Shown here in pieces: positions 1 to 8,093 of a DNA stretch of 20,388 nt; positions within the stretch are counted from its first letter, which is position 1, and every line of letters starts with the position of its first letter. The DNA lies in contig JAFAEX010000113.1 of the NCBI GenBank assembly GCA_023423795.1, positions 1-20,388 of the forward strand, read 5' to 3'. This DNA is from Chloroflexota bacterium (GTDB lineage: Bacteria > Chloroflexota > Chloroflexia > Thermomicrobiales > UBA6265). The translations under genes and the position numbers were made by a program. The notes beneath the pieces were generated by a model. It did not search any database, was not told where the DNA came from, and saw nothing but the letters and a program-made list of their open reading frames with translations.

Positions 1-2
1 CC

Positions 3-2531
3 GTGACAGCGGCCGACCCGGCGTGGGACGAGCGGCCAGCGGCGTTCGCGGCGGCGTGGGACCGCGCCCGCGCCCGCGCGTGGGTGCGCGAACGCGCCAC
101 CGGCGACGGCGGCGACGAAACCGCCGCGCTGGACGCCGTGCGCGACGGCATCCAGCGCACCCTCGGCGAACTGGCGGCCGAGCGGGCGTGGCGCTCCTGC
201 CTGAACGGGATGGGCGAACGCGAGCGGCGGGCGCTGTCGTCGTGGCAGAAGACGATGGCGAAACTGCGCGGCGGCCACAGCAAGTACGCCGCGCAGTACC
301 GGGCGCAGGCCCGCGAGCACCTGGAGGTCTGCCGCCGCGCGATCCCGGCCTGGGTGATGCCGCTCTACCGGGTGGCCGAAACGCTGCGCCCGGAGCCGGG
401 GCTGTTCGACGTCGCCATCATCGACGAGGCCAGCCAGTCCGGCCCGGAGGCGCTGTTCCTCAACTACATCGCCAAGCGCATCGTCGTCGTCGGCGACGAC
501 AAGCAGATCAGCCCGGACAACGTCGGCCTCAACCGCGAAAACGTCTTCGCCCTGCGCGACCGGCACCTGCGCGGCATCCCGCAGGCCGATTCGCTCGGCA
601 TGGACCACTCGTACTTCGACGTCTCCGACATCCGGTTCGGCGGCCGGATCACCCTGCGCGAGCACTTCCGCTGCATGCCGGAGATCATCCGGTTCTCCAA
701 CGAGCAGTTCTACGACGGCCGGCTGGCGCCGCTGCGCCAGTACGGGTTCGACCGGCTGCCGCCCCTGCGCGCCGTCCACGTCCCGGACGGCTACGAGCGC
801 GGCGACGAGAACCCGCCGGAAGCCGAGGCGATCGTCGAGAGAATCCTCGAATGCTGCGCCGACCCGGCCTACGCCGGGCTGACGATGGGGGTCATCAGCC
901 TGCGCGGGCCGCGGCAGGCGCAGAAGATCGAATCGCTGCTGCTGGCGGCGATGGACGAAGGGCGGATCGACCCGAAGGAGATCGAGGAGCGGCGCATCGT
1001 CTGCGGCGACGCCTACGCCTTCCAGGGCGACGACCGCGACGTGATCTTCCTGAGCATGGTGACGGCCCTGCGCGACCGGAAGATCGCCGCCCGCACCGAC
1101 GCGGCGACCCAGCGGCGCTTCAACGTCGCCGCCAGCCGCGCCCGCGACCAGATGTGGCTCTTCCACTCCGTCAGCCCGGCCGACCTCGGGCCGAGCGACC
1201 TGCGCGGCGCCCTGCTGCGCGCTTTCGTCGAACCGGCCGCTGCCCCGGATGAGGACGAAGCGGCCAACGACCTGTTCGAGAGCGACTTCGAGCGTGAAGT
1301 CTGCCGCCGCATCCGGGCGCGCGGGTACCGCGTCACCCCGCAGGTGCGCGTCGGCCCCTACCGGATCGATTTGGTGGTGGAGGGCGCTGGCGCGCGGCTG
1401 GCCGTCGAGTGCGACGGCGACCACTGGCACGGCCCCGAGCACTTCGACCGCGACCAGGCCCGGCAGCGGGTGCTGGAGCGCAGCGGCTGGACCTTCTGGC
1501 GCGTGCGCGGCGGCGCCTTCTACCTCGACCCCGAGGAGGCGCTGGGCAGCCTCTGGCCGCTGCTTGACCGGCTAGGGATCATGCCGGGGACGGCCGTATC
1601 CGCTCTAGGCGACGACGGCTCGGCGAGCGGACCGACACTCTTGAGGGCAACGGGGGACGTGGCATTGCCCGACGCGAGCGTTCGCGTCCCTGAGCCGGGC
1701 GCCGCGGCTACCCCGACGCCCGATGGCGCACAAGCGGCGTCGATGCGGATCGCGACCGGGAAAACGGACGCGAGACCGGCGGAACCAGCCGATCGTATGG
1801 CAGTCGAGATTCCGGCGCATGCGACGGTCGCGGAGTCCCCCGGCTCGGCCGCTGCCGAGACGCACGACCTGTCACCGATGGGCCGCGTTGAAGCCGCGGA
1901 ACCGGGCGACAACGGTCAACTGCCCCTCTTGCCGGAGTCCCAGCTGCCGGACGATGGGCAGGACGCCGGATCGAACACGAGCCCGGCCAACGGACGGCCG
2001 CCGACGGCCCTGCCGACCTATCAAGCATGGCCCTCGCGCTCGGTTGCCGACCCGATTCGCGACCGTGACCGGGCCGCGATGGACCTGCTCGACATCATCG
2101 CAACCGAAGGGCCGATGGTCGTGCGGCGTGCCTTCCGGTTGTACGCGCGAGCGCTTCGTCGCACCGATTTCGGCGCCGAACTGAAATCATCCCTCAATAG
2201 CATCATCTTCCTCGCCCGCAGCACCGGCCGCCTTCGAGTGGAGGACGAACTGGGCAAGGGCGGGCAGATCGACGCCGTGGTGCGCGTGCCGGCCGCGCCG
2301 CCGGTGCTGCCACGCCTTGCCGGGCCGCGGGCGTGGGACGAAATCCCGCCGTCGGAGATCGTGGCCGCCTGCCGACTCGCCGGAATCGATCCGGCCCGGT
2401 TCGCCGCCGGGGATCTCGATGCGGCGATGCACGTGCTTCCCCTGTTCGGGCGCACCCTCGGAGACGGGACGGACCCGTCCCCACTGGTCGAAAACGTCGC
2501 AGCACATTTGCGAGCGATCGGAGAGGCGTAA
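3..2531 (+). CDS. SF1 helicase with Vsr-like nuclease and DUF3320-like tail (partial, 5' end missing)
   Basis: C-terminal 842 residues of a large nucleic-acid helicase/nuclease. The frame is open to the left edge, so the GTG at position 3 is probably not the start, and the Walker A half lies upstream. Visible helicase motifs are IIDEAS (D141-S144, motif II), VVGDDKQ (G164-Q168, motif III), FRCMPEI (about 222), AYAFQGDDRDVIFLSM (about 337-352, motif V) and RRFNVAASRARD (371-382, motif VI). A PD-(D/E)XK/Vsr-type nuclease of the MTES_1575 kind follows at about 428-520, with YRIDLVV (D456) and AVECDGDHWHG (E469, D471) as likely catalytic positions. Residues about 525-680 are an Ala/Pro/Asp-rich linker of low complexity. 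Residues about 685-755 resemble DUF3320. Relatives are 1500-2000 residue DUF4011-helicase-nuclease-DUF3320 proteins; some DUF4011-helicase-Vsr fusions act in phage defence. A defence role here is inference. A 139-bp gap with no clear signal separates it from the next gene. Confidence 0.85.
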   Translation: MTAADPAWDERPAAFAAAWDRARARAWVRERATGDGGDETAALDAVRDGIQRTLGELAAERAWRSCLNGMGERERRALSSWQKTMAKLRGGHSKYAAQYRAQAREHLEVCRRAIPAWVMPLYRVAETLRPEPGLFDVAIIDEASQSGPEALFLNYIAKRIVVVGDDKQISPDNVGLNRENVFALRDRHLRGIPQADSLGMDHSYFDVSDIRFGGRITLREHFRCMPEIIRFSNEQFYDGRLAPLRQYGFDRLPPLRAVHVPDGYERGDENPPEAEAIVERILECCADPAYAGLTMGVISLRGPRQAQKIESLLLAAMDEGRIDPKEIEERRIVCGDAYAFQGDDRDVIFLSMVTALRDRKIAARTDAATQRRFNVAASRARDQMWLFHSVSPADLGPSDLRGALLRAFVEPAAAPDEDEAANDLFESDFEREVCRRIRARGYRVTPQVRVGPYRIDLVVEGAGARLAVECDGDHWHGPEHFDRDQARQRVLERSGWTFWRVRGGAFYLDPEEALGSLWPLLDRLGIMPGTAVSALGDDGSASGPTLLRATGDVALPDASVRVPEPGAAATPTPDGAQAASMRIATGKTDARPAEPADRMAVEIPAHATVAESPGSAAAETHDLSPMGRVEAAEPGDNGQLPLLPESQLPDDGQDAGSNTSPANGRPPTALPTYQAWPSRSVADPIRDRDRAAMDLLDIIATEGPMVVRRAFRLYARALRRTDFGAELKSSLNSIIFLARSTGRLRVEDELGKGGQIDAVVRVPAAPPVLPRLAGPRAWDEIPPSEIVAACRLAGIDPARFAAGDLDAAMHVLPLFGRTLGDGTDPSPLVENVAAHLRAIGEA

Positions 2532-2670
2532 CGCAGCCAACTGCTCCCAAATGGGCGGCATGAACGTACTGCCCACCGGTCGCGGCAATCCTGCTACCAT
2601 GCGCCGGTCGCCCAACCCGGGTTTGCGACGCGACCGCGTGCCGCTTTACGAGCGAGGGAGGAGCCTTCGT

Positions 2671-3741
2671 ATGTCGTTCACCCACGCGCCCCTGTCCCGG
2701 CGCACCGTGCTCAAGGCCGCCGCGTTCGCGCCGGTGGCCGTCGCCGTCGGGATGCCCGCCGGCCGCGCCGCCGCCCAGTCCGAGCTGGTGGTCACGATGG
2801 TGACCGACACCGCCGGCCTCGGCGACCAGAACTTCAACGACCTGGCGGCCAAGGGGCTGGAGCAGGCCAAGAGCGAACTCGGCGTCACCACCAACATCAT
2901 CGAGAGCCGCGACGCCGCCGCCTACATCCCGAACCTCACCCAGTCCGCCGAGCAGTCGGACCTGACGGTGGGCGTCGGCTTCCTGCTGACCGAGGCGATC
3001 ACCGAGGTCGCCAACCAGTACCCGGACGACCAGTTCCTGCTGATCGACGCGGTATCCGACGCGCCGAACGTCGAGTCGGTCGTCTTCAAGGAGCAGGAAG
3101 CCGCCTTCCTCGCCGGGGTCGCCGCCGCGCTGACCAGCCAGAGCAAGAAGCTCGGCGTCGTCGGCGGCATCAAGATCCCGCCGGTGGTGCGCTACGCGGT
3201 CGGCTTCGAGGCCGGCGCGAAGTCGGCCGTGCCCGAGGTCGAGGTCATCGTCTCCTACGCCGACACCTTCGACGACCCGGCGCTGGGCAAGGAGCTGACG
3301 CTGGCCCAGTTCAACCAGGACGCCGACGTGGCCTTCCCGGTCGCCGGCAAGACGGGCATCGGCTCGTTCGACGCCGCCAAGGAGAAGGGCGAAGGCTTCT
3401 GGGTGATCGCCGCCGACGCCGACCAGAGCCAGCTCGGGGCCGAGTTCCAGCTCGCGGTCGCCGCCAAGGGCGTCGATACCGCCGTCTTCAGCGCGGCCCA
3501 GCAACTGGTGGACGGCGCGTTCGAGGGCGGCATCCGCGAACTCGGGCTGGCTGAGAACGGCGTGGACCTGCTCAACCCCGGCGGCCACGTGACCGAGGAG
3601 ATCATGGCCACGGTGGACGCCTACAAGGCCGCCATCGTCGCCGGCGCCCTCGTCGTCCCCGCCGACGAGGAGCAGCTCGCCTCCTTCTCGCCCGTTCCGT
3701 CCGACGGCCTGCCGATCGCCGCGGCGACGCCGGCGGCGTAG
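2671..3741 (+). CDS. BMP-family nucleoside ABC transporter substrate-binding protein, Tat-exported
   Basis: Extracytoplasmic binding protein of the BMP/PnrA family, which captures purine nucleosides for an ABC importer. The ATG at 2671 is chosen over upstream in-frame codons because GGGAGGAG (2656-2663) sits 7 bases before it and because the Tat signal then lies at the very N-terminus: SRRTVLK at residues 9-15, then a hydrophobic Ala/Val stretch and a likely cut after AAA near residue 35. The mature protein opens with VVTMVTDTAGLGDQNFNDLA, matching the family's N-terminal ligand-site block (D-x-G-x-x-D-x-x-F-N). Length 356 residues is normal. There is no lipobox cysteine, so it may be free in the cell envelope or anchored by an uncleaved signal. 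It is the first gene of a four-gene importer operon. The C-terminus ends in an Ala/Pro-rich tail. The exact ligand cannot be read from sequence. Confidence 0.9.
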   Translation: MSFTHAPLSRRTVLKAAAFAPVAVAVGMPAGRAAAQSELVVTMVTDTAGLGDQNFNDLAAKGLEQAKSELGVTTNIIESRDAAAYIPNLTQSAEQSDLTVGVGFLLTEAITEVANQYPDDQFLLIDAVSDAPNVESVVFKEQEAAFLAGVAAALTSQSKKLGVVGGIKIPPVVRYAVGFEAGAKSAVPEVEVIVSYADTFDDPALGKELTLAQFNQDADVAFPVAGKTGIGSFDAAKEKGEGFWVIAADADQSQLGAEFQLAVAAKGVDTAVFSAAQQLVDGAFEGGIRELGLAENGVDLLNPGGHVTEEIMATVDAYKAAIVAGALVVPADEEQLASFSPVPSDGLPIAAATPAA

Positions 3742-3743
3742 CC

Positions 3744-3859
3744 GTGGTGCTGGGTGCTGGGTGCCGGGTGCGCGTGGGTGAGGCGGCAGCAGGATGCCTG
3801 CGCCACCGTAACCCGATGATGCCCGGTCTCAGCACCCGGCACCCAGCACCCAGCACCAC
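3744..3859. repeat. 28-bp perfect inverted repeat of heptad type between binding protein and ATPase
   Basis: The left arm at 3744-3771 is GTGGTGCTGGGTGCTGGG plus ten more bases, and the right arm at 3832-3859 is its exact reverse complement. The arms are built from 7-bp units (GTGCTGG, GTGCTGG, GTGCCGG). The 60-base loop holds a smaller dyad around 3782-3804 (GGCGGCAG ... CTGCGCC). The repeat begins 2 bases after the binding-protein stop codon and ends 3 bases before the ATPase ATG. In RNA it would form a very stable stem covering the position where a ribosome binding site should be. It belongs to the same family as the repeats at 8772-8845 and 9784-9930. Confidence 0.9.
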
Positions 3860-3862
3860 GCC

Positions 3863-5410
3863 ATGACCGACCAAACGCGACCGGCCGTGCCGGCGGCGAT
3901 CGAGATGCGGGGGATCGTCAAGCGGTTCCCCGGGGTGGTCGCCAACGACGGCATCACCTTCGTCGTGCGGCGCGGGGAGATCCACGCGCTGCTCGGCGAG
4001 AACGGCGCCGGCAAATCCACGCTGATGAACATCCTCTTCGGGTTGTACCACCCCGACGAGGGCGAGATCTTCGTGGACGGCAAACCGGCCCGCTTCCACG
4101 GCCCGCGCGACGCGGTCAACGCCGGGCTGGGCATGGTGCACCAGCACTTCATGCTCATCCCCCGCTTCACCGTCACCGAAAACGTCATCATGGGCTCCGA
4201 AGGCCCGAACGTGGTGCTGGACCGCAAGGAGGCCGCCCGCCGGGTCGGGGAGATCGCCGAGCGCTACGGCCTGCGCGTCGATCCCGGCGCGCGGGTCGGC
4301 GATCTACCGGTCGGCGTCCAGCAGCGGGTCGAGATCCTGCGCGCGCTCTACCAGGGCGGGCGGACGCTGATCCTCGACGAGCCGACCGCGCTGCTCACCC
4401 CGCAGGAGGTCGAGGACCTGTACGGCATCCTCCACCGGCTGCGCGAGGACGGCGGCACCATCGTCTTCATCACCCACAAACTGCGCGAGGTCGCCGCCGT
4501 CTCCGACCGGGTGACGGTCATCCGGCGCGGTAAGACGGTCGGCACGCGGGAGACGAAGGACACCACTGCCGACGAACTGGCGGCGCTGATGGTCGGCCGC
4601 GAGGTCAACCTGCGGGTCCACCGGCCGCCGGCGAACCCGGGCGCGCCGATCCTGCAGGTCGAGAACCTGCACGCCGCCGGCACGCGCGGCGAGGAAGCCC
4701 TGCGCGGGGTCGATTTCGCGGTACGCCGGGGCGAGATCGTCGGCATCTGCGGCGTCGAGGGCAACGGGCAGGCCGAACTGGTCGAAATCCTCGCGGGGCT
4801 GCGCCGCCCGTCCACCGGCAGGGTCGTGCTGGACGGCGCGGACACGACGGGCCGCAACCCGGACGACATCAGGAAGGCCGGGTTGTGCTACATCCCGGAG
4901 GACCGCCACGGGCGCGGGCTGGTGCTGCCCTTCTCGCTGACCGAGAACGTGCTGCTCGGCAACACGAGCCAGGAGCCGTTCGCCAAGGGCGGCCGGATCG
5001 ACTACCCCGCCACCGAGGCGCTCACCGCCGAATTAATGAAAACCTTCGACGTGCGCGCGCCGTCGCCGGACACCCCGGCCGGGGCGCTCTCGGGCGGCAA
5101 CCAGCAGAAACTGATCATCGCCCGCGAACTGCACCGGCAGCCGGAGGTCATCCTCGCGGTGCAGCCGACGCGCGGGCTGGACGTGGGCGCGATCGAGTTC
5201 GTCCACAAGCAACTGGTGGCCGAACGCGACAAGGGGCGCGGCGTGCTGCTCGTCTCGTTCGACCTCGACGAGATCATCGACCTGTCCGACCGCATCCTGG
5301 TGATGTTCGGCGGGCGCATCGTCGGCGAGTTCGTGGGCGGGGCCGCCTCCCGCACCCAACTTGGGCTGCTGATGGGAGGGAAGACGGCCGATGCCCGCGC
5401 CGCCGACTAG
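3863..5410 (+). CDS. Nucleoside ABC transporter ATP-binding protein (double ABC domain)
   Basis: Cytoplasmic ATPase of the BMP-type importer, with two fused nucleotide-binding domains as in the RbsA/YufO group (515 residues, normal length). Domain 1 has Walker A GENGAGKST (45-53), a degenerate signature LPVGVQQRVEIL in the family style, and Walker B LILDEPTALL (D172, E173). Domain 2 has a degenerate Walker A, GVEGNGQAE (297-305), a full signature LSGGNQQ (409-415), and a Walker B in which the catalytic glutamate is replaced, AVQPTRGLD (Q434). This pattern of one intact and one degenerate site is usual for the family and is not a sign of decay. No Shine-Dalgarno precedes the ATG at 3863, because the right arm of the inverted repeat ends 3 bases upstream. 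An in-frame ATG at 3905 is an alternative start and also lacks a good site. The 3' end overlaps permease 1 by 20 bases. Confidence 0.93.
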   Translation: MTDQTRPAVPAAIEMRGIVKRFPGVVANDGITFVVRRGEIHALLGENGAGKSTLMNILFGLYHPDEGEIFVDGKPARFHGPRDAVNAGLGMVHQHFMLIPRFTVTENVIMGSEGPNVVLDRKEAARRVGEIAERYGLRVDPGARVGDLPVGVQQRVEILRALYQGGRTLILDEPTALLTPQEVEDLYGILHRLREDGGTIVFITHKLREVAAVSDRVTVIRRGKTVGTRETKDTTADELAALMVGREVNLRVHRPPANPGAPILQVENLHAAGTRGEEALRGVDFAVRRGEIVGICGVEGNGQAELVEILAGLRRPSTGRVVLDGADTTGRNPDDIRKAGLCYIPEDRHGRGLVLPFSLTENVLLGNTSQEPFAKGGRIDYPATEALTAELMKTFDVRAPSPDTPAGALSGGNQQKLIIARELHRQPEVILAVQPTRGLDVGAIEFVHKQLVAERDKGRGVLLVSFDLDEIIDLSDRILVMFGGRIVGEFVGGAASRTQLGLLMGGKTADARAAD

Positions 5411-6575
5411 CCAACCGGCCATGGCGCCGCCGGCCCGGCCGACGACCGCCCAGACGCTGCGGGCCGCGTTGCCGACCGCGCTTTCCTCGATCGGGGCGGT
5501 GGTGCTGGCGCTTCTCGTCGGCGCGCTGGTAATCCTGTTTTCCGGCCAGAACCCGGTCGTCGCCTACGCCGCGCTGTTCGAGGGCGCGTTCGGCGGGGTG
5601 AAGCCGATCACCGAAACGCTGGTGGCGGCGACGCCGCTGATCTTCGGCGGTCTCGCCTTCGCGATCGCGGCGCAGGCGGGGCTGTTCAACATCGGGATCG
5701 AAGGGCAGATGGTCGTCGGCGGCCTTTTCGGCGGCATCGTGGCCGCGATGCCGCTGGGCCTGCCGGGGTTCGTCCACCTGCCGCTGGCGATCGTCGCCGC
5801 GATCGTCGGCGGCGGCATCTGGGGGTTCATCCCCGGCTTCCTCAAGGCGCGGACCGGGGCGCACGAAGTCATCACCACGATCATGCTCAACTACCTCGCG
5901 TTCCGGTTGAGCACCGTGCTGATCTCGCGCGACGACCTCCTGCCGGTCAACCCGGCGCTGCAATCCACCGAAGCGGCGCAACCGGCGGCCCGGCTGGCCC
6001 GGCCGATCGAGGACACCCGGTTTCACATCGGGTTCGTGCTGGCGATCGTGGCGGCGATCGTCCTTTGGTACGTGCTGTACCGGACGACGTTCGGCTACAA
6101 GGTCCGCACGGTCGGCATCAGCCGGGGCGCGGCGGCCTACGCCGGCATCGCCTGGGGCGCGACGATCGCGCTGGCGATGGCGATCGCCGGCGGGCTGGCG
6201 GGGATGGGCGGCGCGGCCGACGCGCTGGGGTTGCAGGGGCGCTACTACAACGTGCAGGCCGGTTACGGATTCACCTCGATCGCGGTGGGCCTGGTCGGGC
6301 GCAACCACCCGTTCGGGGTCGTCGCCGCCGGACTCCTGTTCGGCGCGCTCTCCGCCGGCGCGAACCGGATGCAGAACACGGCGGGCACCAGCAAGGATCT
6401 CGTGTCGGTGCTGCTCGGCCTGGTGATCCTGTCGGTCTCCGCCTTCGCGGTGCTGGACGAGTTCCGCAAGCGGCGGCAGCAGGCGGCCCGCGCCGGGGCC
6501 GTCACCCGCGACCGCGCCAGCGAGGACGTGCCGGGGCCGGACCCGATGCCGCCGGCGGGGCAGAGCGCGGTGTGA
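5391..6575 (+). CDS. Nucleoside ABC transporter permease 1 (BPD_transp_2 family)
   Basis: Integral membrane permease of the branched-chain amino acid/ribose/nucleoside type (YufP-like), 394 residues. The N-terminal 25 residues are Pro/Ala-rich and cytosolic, then many hydrophobic segments follow from about residue 30. Family blocks are AGLFNIGIEGQ (96-106) and GAHEVITTIMLNYLAFRL (about 158-175), the region that contacts the ATPase; YAGIAWGATIALAMAIAGGL is a later membrane segment. The ATG at 5391 lies inside the end of the ATPase gene and has GGGAGGG at 5374-5380, ten bases upstream, implying translational coupling. The C-terminal tail, after the last helix near residue 355, is charged and Pro-rich. 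Confidence 0.92.
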   Translation: MPAPPTSQPAMAPPARPTTAQTLRAALPTALSSIGAVVLALLVGALVILFSGQNPVVAYAALFEGAFGGVKPITETLVAATPLIFGGLAFAIAAQAGLFNIGIEGQMVVGGLFGGIVAAMPLGLPGFVHLPLAIVAAIVGGGIWGFIPGFLKARTGAHEVITTIMLNYLAFRLSTVLISRDDLLPVNPALQSTEAAQPAARLARPIEDTRFHIGFVLAIVAAIVLWYVLYRTTFGYKVRTVGISRGAAAYAGIAWGATIALAMAIAGGLAGMGGAADALGLQGRYYNVQAGYGFTSIAVGLVGRNHPFGVVAAGLLFGALSAGANRMQNTAGTSKDLVSVLLGLVILSVSAFAVLDEFRKRRQQAARAGAVTRDRASEDVPGPDPMPPAGQSAV

Positions 6576-6597
6576 ACGCGGTGTTGGGTGCAACGGT

Positions 6598-6862
6598 GGA
6601 GCGCCGAGGGCCGAGTGCGGCAAGACCCATGGGAGGGGAGTTTGCGCGCGTGCGGCGCCAAGACCCGGGGCTAAAGCCCCGGGCTGAGGAGACAAAGCCC
6701 GCTAAAGCGGGCTGCGCCACGGCGGGATGCTCGACGGCAACACCGTCAGGGCCCTTTAGGGTCCTTTGTCCCCTTATCCCGGGGCTTTAGCCCCGGGACC
6801 ACCCAAGGAGTCGAACGATAGGCGTGCCGCGCTCCCGCCTACCACTCGGCACTCGGCACTCC
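6598..6862. repeat. Degenerate heptad inverted repeat enclosing a second repeat element
   Basis: The left arm at 6598-6617 (GGAGCGCCGAGGGCCGAGTG) pairs with the right arm at 6843-6862, whose reverse complement is GGAGTGCCGAGTGCCGAGTG; two of 20 positions differ. The units are the 7-bp GTGCCGA type seen elsewhere in the window. The span between the arms is filled by the GGGGCTAAAGCCCC palindromes at 6664-6797, so one repeat appears nested in another. It occupies nearly all of the 317-base gap between the two permease genes, and I see no gene there. Confidence 0.65.
6664..6797. repeat. Cluster of GGGGCTAAAGCCCC-type palindromes
   Basis: CCCGGGGCTAAAGCCCCGGG at 6664-6683 is itself a near-perfect hairpin, and its exact reverse complement occurs at 6778-6797, so the pair also forms an outer inverted repeat. 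Between them lie a second palindrome, AGCCCGCTAAAGCGGGCT (6696-6713), and an imperfect one, GGGCCCTTTAGGGTCC (about 6739-6754). All share a CTAAAG or CTTTAG centre. The group looks like a dispersed intergenic element rather than a simple terminator; no T-tract follows any of the stems. Confidence 0.85.
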
Positions 6863-6892
6863 GTCGCAGCACCTCGTCTCGGGGAGGACGCG

Positions 6893-7792
6893 TTGGACGA
6901 TTTCTTCGGGTTCTTCTCGATCGCGCTGCTGACGGCGACGCTGCGCTCCACCGCGCCGCTGCTGTTCGCCGCCATGGGCGGGCTGCTGTCGGAGCGCTCC
7001 GGGGTGACCAATATCGCGCTCGAAGGGCTGATGCTGCTGGGCGCGTTCGCGGCGGCGGCCGGGTCGTACTTCACCGGCAACGCACTGGCCGGATTGCTGG
7101 TCGGGGTCATTGCCGGGCTGCTGGGCGCGGCGGTGTTCGGGGTCTGGGCGATCTCCTTGCGGGCCGACCAGATCGTGGCCGGGACGGCGATCAACCTGCT
7201 CGGGGTCGGGCTGACCGCGTTCCTCGTGCAGCGGATCTGGAACCAGGCGGGAGGATCGCCGAGCGTGGACCGGCTGCCCTCGTTCGAAATCGCCGGCCAC
7301 AACGTCAACGTCCTCGTGCCGCTGGCGTTCCTGGCGGTGCCGCTGGTGCAGTTCATCCTGTTCCGCACCAAGCCGGGGTTGCGGATCATGGCCGCCGGCG
7401 AGTCGCCGAAAGCCGCCGAGAGCGTCGGCATTGACGTGCCGCGCTACCGCTACGCCTGCGTGCTGGCGAGCGGGCTGCTGGCCGGGCTGGGCGGGGCGTA
7501 CCTCTCGATCGGGGATTTGTCGCAGTTCACGACCAACATGACGGCCGGGCGCGGATTCATCGCGCTGGCCGCCGTCATCTTCGGCAACTGGACGCCGCTG
7601 GGGACGCTTGGCGCGGCGCTGCTGTTCGGGTTCGCGCAGGCGCTGCGCTTCCAGGTGCAGGCGCTGAACTGGCCGATCCCGCAGGACCTGCTGATCGCGC
7701 TGCCCTACATCGTGACGCTGATCGCGGTCACCGGGCTGGTCCGCAACTCCGCGCCGCCGGCGGGACTCGGCAAGCACGCCACGAGCGACTGA
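6893..7792 (+). CDS. Nucleoside ABC transporter permease 2 (BPD_transp_2 family)
   Basis: Second membrane subunit of the BMP-type importer (YufQ-like), 299 residues and strongly hydrophobic throughout. Blocks include LLSERSGVTNIALEGLMLLG near the N-terminus (the partner of AGLFNIGIEGQ in permease 1) and AAGESPKAAESVGIDVPRYR in the cytoplasmic coupling loop. I choose the TTG at 6893 because GGGGAGG (6881-6887) lies 5 bases before it and the protein then starts LDDFFGFFSIALL as in relatives. The longer frame from GTG 6824 would translate the repeat arm at 6843-6862 and has no ribosome binding site. The gene is in the same direction as permease 1 but 317 bases downstream, behind the repeat cluster. 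Confidence 0.9.
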   Translation: MDDFFGFFSIALLTATLRSTAPLLFAAMGGLLSERSGVTNIALEGLMLLGAFAAAAGSYFTGNALAGLLVGVIAGLLGAAVFGVWAISLRADQIVAGTAINLLGVGLTAFLVQRIWNQAGGSPSVDRLPSFEIAGHNVNVLVPLAFLAVPLVQFILFRTKPGLRIMAAGESPKAAESVGIDVPRYRYACVLASGLLAGLGGAYLSIGDLSQFTTNMTAGRGFIALAAVIFGNWTPLGTLGAALLFGFAQALRFQVQALNWPIPQDLLIALPYIVTLIAVTGLVRNSAPPAGLGKHATSD

Positions 7793-8049
7793 TACGGAAC
7801 CGGCTGTTCGCTGCCGCCATGCCCGCCCGCAACGCCCCATCGGCCGGATGTCGAGGGTTTCGGAACCTGGAGGCGGCGCTCCGGGTCCGGCCGAATGGCC
7901 CGACGGGGCGGACATGCTCGGGCGTTTGCGGCCGTCGCGGGGACGAGCCAAGCGCGTTCGGCACGGGGTTCCGGGCGCTGAGGGTGGGAGGGGTCGCGAA
8001 TGAATCCGGATTCGATCGAATTACCGCGTACGTTCGCGGGGTTCCACGA
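7793..8049. other. Non-coding stretch with two overlapping perfect palindromes
   Basis: No convincing gene is seen in the 334 bases between permease 2 and the next gene; open frames here have no ribosome binding site and no recognisable protein. Two perfect 12-bp palindromes overlap: GAATCCGGATTC at 8002-8013 and ATTCGATCGAAT at 8010-8021. They could be protein-binding sites. A near-palindrome, GGTTTCGGAACC, lies at 7857-7868. Confidence 0.5.
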
Positions 8050-8093
8050 CCGAAAAAACGCCGAATAGAGGCCGAAGAAATGCCGAACAAACT
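8050..8093. repeat. Four tandem 11-bp repeats, consensus CCGAAnAnAnG
   Basis: The units are CCGAAAAAACG (8050-8060), CCGAATAGAGG (8061-8071), CCGAAGAAATG (8072-8082) and CCGAACAAACT (8083-8093). CCGAA is invariant and the period is exactly 11, close to one helical turn, so the A-rich segments fall in phase in otherwise very GC-rich DNA. The array abuts the hairpin at 8094-8111. On the minus strand it supplies T-rich sequence downstream of that hairpin. Confidence 0.8.

Noticed and set aside
2592..2600. TGCTACCAT as an extended -10 promoter for the nucleoside operon
   Set aside because: There is no convincing -35 box; a similar TACCAT at 8880-8885 is suggestive, but two loose matches are not enough.
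4751..5185. Degenerate Walker A and the missing glutamate in ABC domain 2 as signs of decay
   Set aside because: Relatives of this double-ABC nucleoside importer ATPase show the same degenerate second site, so it is a family feature.
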